From: an uncultured Marinilabiliales bacterium
GTDB lineage: Bacteria > Bacteroidota > Bacteroidia > Bacteroidales > BM520
Assembly (NCBI GenBank): GCA_937877575.1
Contig: CALFIZ010000235.1
Coordinates: 1 to 7,778, forward strand
Direction: 5' to 3'
DNA: 7,778 nucleotides
Below the pieces are notes generated by a model. It had not been told where the DNA came from, searched no databases, and worked only from the letters and a program-made list of their open reading frames with translations. The position numbers were made by a program, and so were the translations under genes. Shown here piece by piece: positions 6,299-7,778 of the stretch; the stretch's first letter is position 1, and each line of letters starts with the position of its first letter.

Positions 6299-7718
6299 TT
6301 CCAAGTTCACCCGAATCGAATGTCGGCTCCCGTCCTTCCTTCTCATCCTTTTCATAGGAACGCAATGCCTTGAATGCATTCTTCGAAAGAAGCAGTATAG
6401 CTATAACATTAATCCACGCCATCATTCCAACGCCGATGTCCCCAAGTGTCCATACTGTCTGGGCATCCCGCAACGAGCCGTAAAACACTGCAAAGACTGT
6501 TAACATCCTCATGACATTAATGATGGTTTTTTCGCGTTTGCTTTTTCCAAACAAATAAACGACATTGGTTTCACCGTAATAATAATATGCCATGACTGTC
6601 GTAAATGCAAAGAAAAACAATGATACTGAGATAATTATGCCGCTCCAGCGGGCACCAATCAGTGTTGCGAGTGCCGCTATGGTGTATGAAACGTCAGGAT
6701 AGCCGAGTTCCACATTTGATGCCTTTACAATAATTTCGCCTGAAGGGTCATAAACGTTGAAAGTCTTGCAGGCAAGAATCATTATGGCCGTTGCCGTACA
6801 TACGAGAAGAGTGTCAACATATACCGAGAAAGCCTGCACCATTCCCTGCTTTACAGGATGTGACACTTTGGCTGCGGCGGCCACAATAGGGCCGGTTCCC
6901 TGTCCTGCCTCGTTTGAATAGATGCCGCGTTTAACGCCCCAGGCTATCGCACTTCCCAACATTCCGCCTATTGCCTCGTGGACTCCGAAAGCACCTTTAA
7001 TCATGCTCATGAAAGCCTCCGGCACCTCAGAAATGTTGAATATCAGAACCACTATTGCAAGCATGACATAGACAATAGCCATGAATGGAGCCACTATCTG
7101 AGCCACATCGGCAATTCTTTTTATACCGCCAATGATTACCAAACCAATCAAAACCGCCACTATCGCGCCAACTATAGCAGGATTGATATTCAAGGTGTTG
7201 GAAAAGGCGACAGCAATGCCGTTGGACTGCACGGGAGGAAGTATTATTCCGCAGCTTATTGCTGCCACCACTGCAAAGACAATCGCAAGCCACTTGCATC
7301 TAAGACCTTTTTCAATGTAAAATGCAGGACCTCCCCTCTACTGTCCGTTGTGGTTTTCCTTGTATATCTGCGCAAGCGTTGCCTCGGCAAATGCCGAACC
7401 CGCTCCGAAAAAAGCAATAATCCACATCCATACGATTGCACCAGGACCGCCGTAGCCTATGGCAGTAGCCACACCGACTATGTTGCCGGTTCCCACCCTG
7501 CCGGACAAAGCCAATGCAAACGCCTGAAACGATGTAATCCCCACCTTGTCCTTCTTGTCAGTGGAAAACAGAAGTTTTACCATTGTCCGTAATCTGCGTA
7601 TCTGCACAAACCGGGTTCCGAATGAAAAATATAATGCGGCCACAAGACACAGAATAACCAGAGCCGGACTCCATACCCATGAATTTATAGTATTAACAAC
7701 ATTATCAAAGATTTCCAA
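6249..7718 (-). pseudogene. Sodium:alanine/glycine symporter (AgcS family) interrupted by an in-frame amber codon
   Basis: An inner-membrane amino acid:sodium symporter (AGCS family, PF01235; alanine or glycine uptake). Reading through, the frame is 489 codons, normal family length. Residues 1-126 (7718-7341) carry GRVGTGNIVGVA (73-84) and the family signature GGPGAIVWMWIIAFFG (90-105). Codon 127 (7338-7340) is TAG. The same frame continues at once with RGGPAFYIEKGL, then YSNEAGQGTGP and further helices to the stop at 6249-6251. The family has an aromatic residue, usually Tyr, before RGGP, so TAC or TAT to TAG is a single-base change. No other lesion is seen. The only in-frame start upstream of the hydrophobic N-terminus is TTG at 7716-7718, because a TAA lies four codons earlier. 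Translation probably yields a truncated 126-residue product; an internal ATG at 7271 could start a 340-residue C-terminal piece. A base-call error is the main alternative to a true nonsense mutation. Confidence 0.88.
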
Positions 7719-7746
7719 GGCACTGTCTTAAACTGAAAAAAGTTGA

Positions 7747-7773
7747 CACTTTTGGGAGCAATAACCCAAAGTG
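7747..7773. repeat. Inverted repeat (hairpin) at the right edge
   Basis: CACTTTTGGG (7747-7756) pairs with CCCAAAGTG (7765-7773) around an 8-nt loop, with one bulged T. On the minus strand it is followed after a few bases by TTTTTT (7736-7741), so it could end transcription of a minus-strand gene lying to the right of the window and separate it from the AgcS gene. It could equally be an operator or part of a longer repeat cut by the window edge. Confidence 0.4.
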
Positions 7774-7778
7774 AAATG

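Noticed and set aside
7338..7340. TAG as a reassigned sense codon (phage-like code 15)
   Set aside because: kdsD ends in TAG at the natural end of its second CBS domain, with the next gene starting one base later, so TAG is a working stop here.
6978..7592. 204-codon plus-strand frame opposite the AgcS gene
   Set aside because: Its His/Tyr/Ser-rich composition is typical of a complement of membrane-protein codons. The minus strand carries the AGCS signatures.
1..7778. CRISPR array, insertion sequence or long direct repeats
   Set aside because: No regularly spaced repeats, transposase motifs or paired terminal repeats were seen on either strand.

Overview
The window looks like a chromosomal piece of a Bacteroidota bacterium, probably Bacteroidales (Prevotella/Bacteroides-like). 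The reasons are Bacteroidetes-type promoters (-33 TTTG / -7 TAnnTTTG) in front of the tRNA and, in part, the symporter, starts without clear Shine-Dalgarno sequences, moderate to low G+C over most of the window, and protein sequences resembling that group. Species cannot be named from the sequence alone.

Left part (1-5142, all minus strand). This is a tightly packed surface-polysaccharide operon read from right to left: tRNA-Pro(GGG), kdsA (Kdo-8-phosphate synthase), kdsD/kpsF (arabinose-5-phosphate isomerase with CBS pair), two related acylneuraminate/Kdo-type cytidylyltransferases, an NAD-dependent sugar epimerase/dehydratase, and a glycosyltransferase that runs off the left edge. The logic is coherent: KdsD makes arabinose-5-P, KdsA condenses it with PEP to Kdo-8-P, and one or both cytidylyltransferases would activate an ulosonic acid to a CMP-sugar. 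The epimerase would supply another nucleotide sugar, and the GT52/polysialyltransferase-like enzyme would use a CMP-sugar donor. A Kdo-8-P phosphatase (KdsC) is not in the window. Gene junctions are -4, +1, +38, +6 and 0 nt, so the genes are probably one transcript, possibly with an internal promoter in the 38-nt gap.

The glycosyltransferase at the left edge is the strangest object. It is one uninterrupted frame of at least 350 codons. Its first ~271 residues look like a CMP-sugar-using transferase (IIIKTHPRD motif), while the last ~78 visible residues look like the C-terminus of an unrelated GT2 enzyme. G+C jumps from about 36% to about 65% at base ~240. It is either an assembly chimera or a real in-frame recombination.

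Right part (5143-7778). A 238-nt divergent intergenic region carries the tRNA/operon promoter (minus) and a promoter for a BASS-type sodium symporter (plus, 5381-6298). Convergent to it, overlapping by 50 nt at the 3' ends, is an AgcS-type sodium:alanine/glycine symporter (minus, 7718-6249) that begins at TTG and is split by one in-frame TAG at codon 127, where the family normally has an aromatic residue. A hairpin sits at the extreme right edge. I found no CRISPR array, insertion sequence or long repeat.
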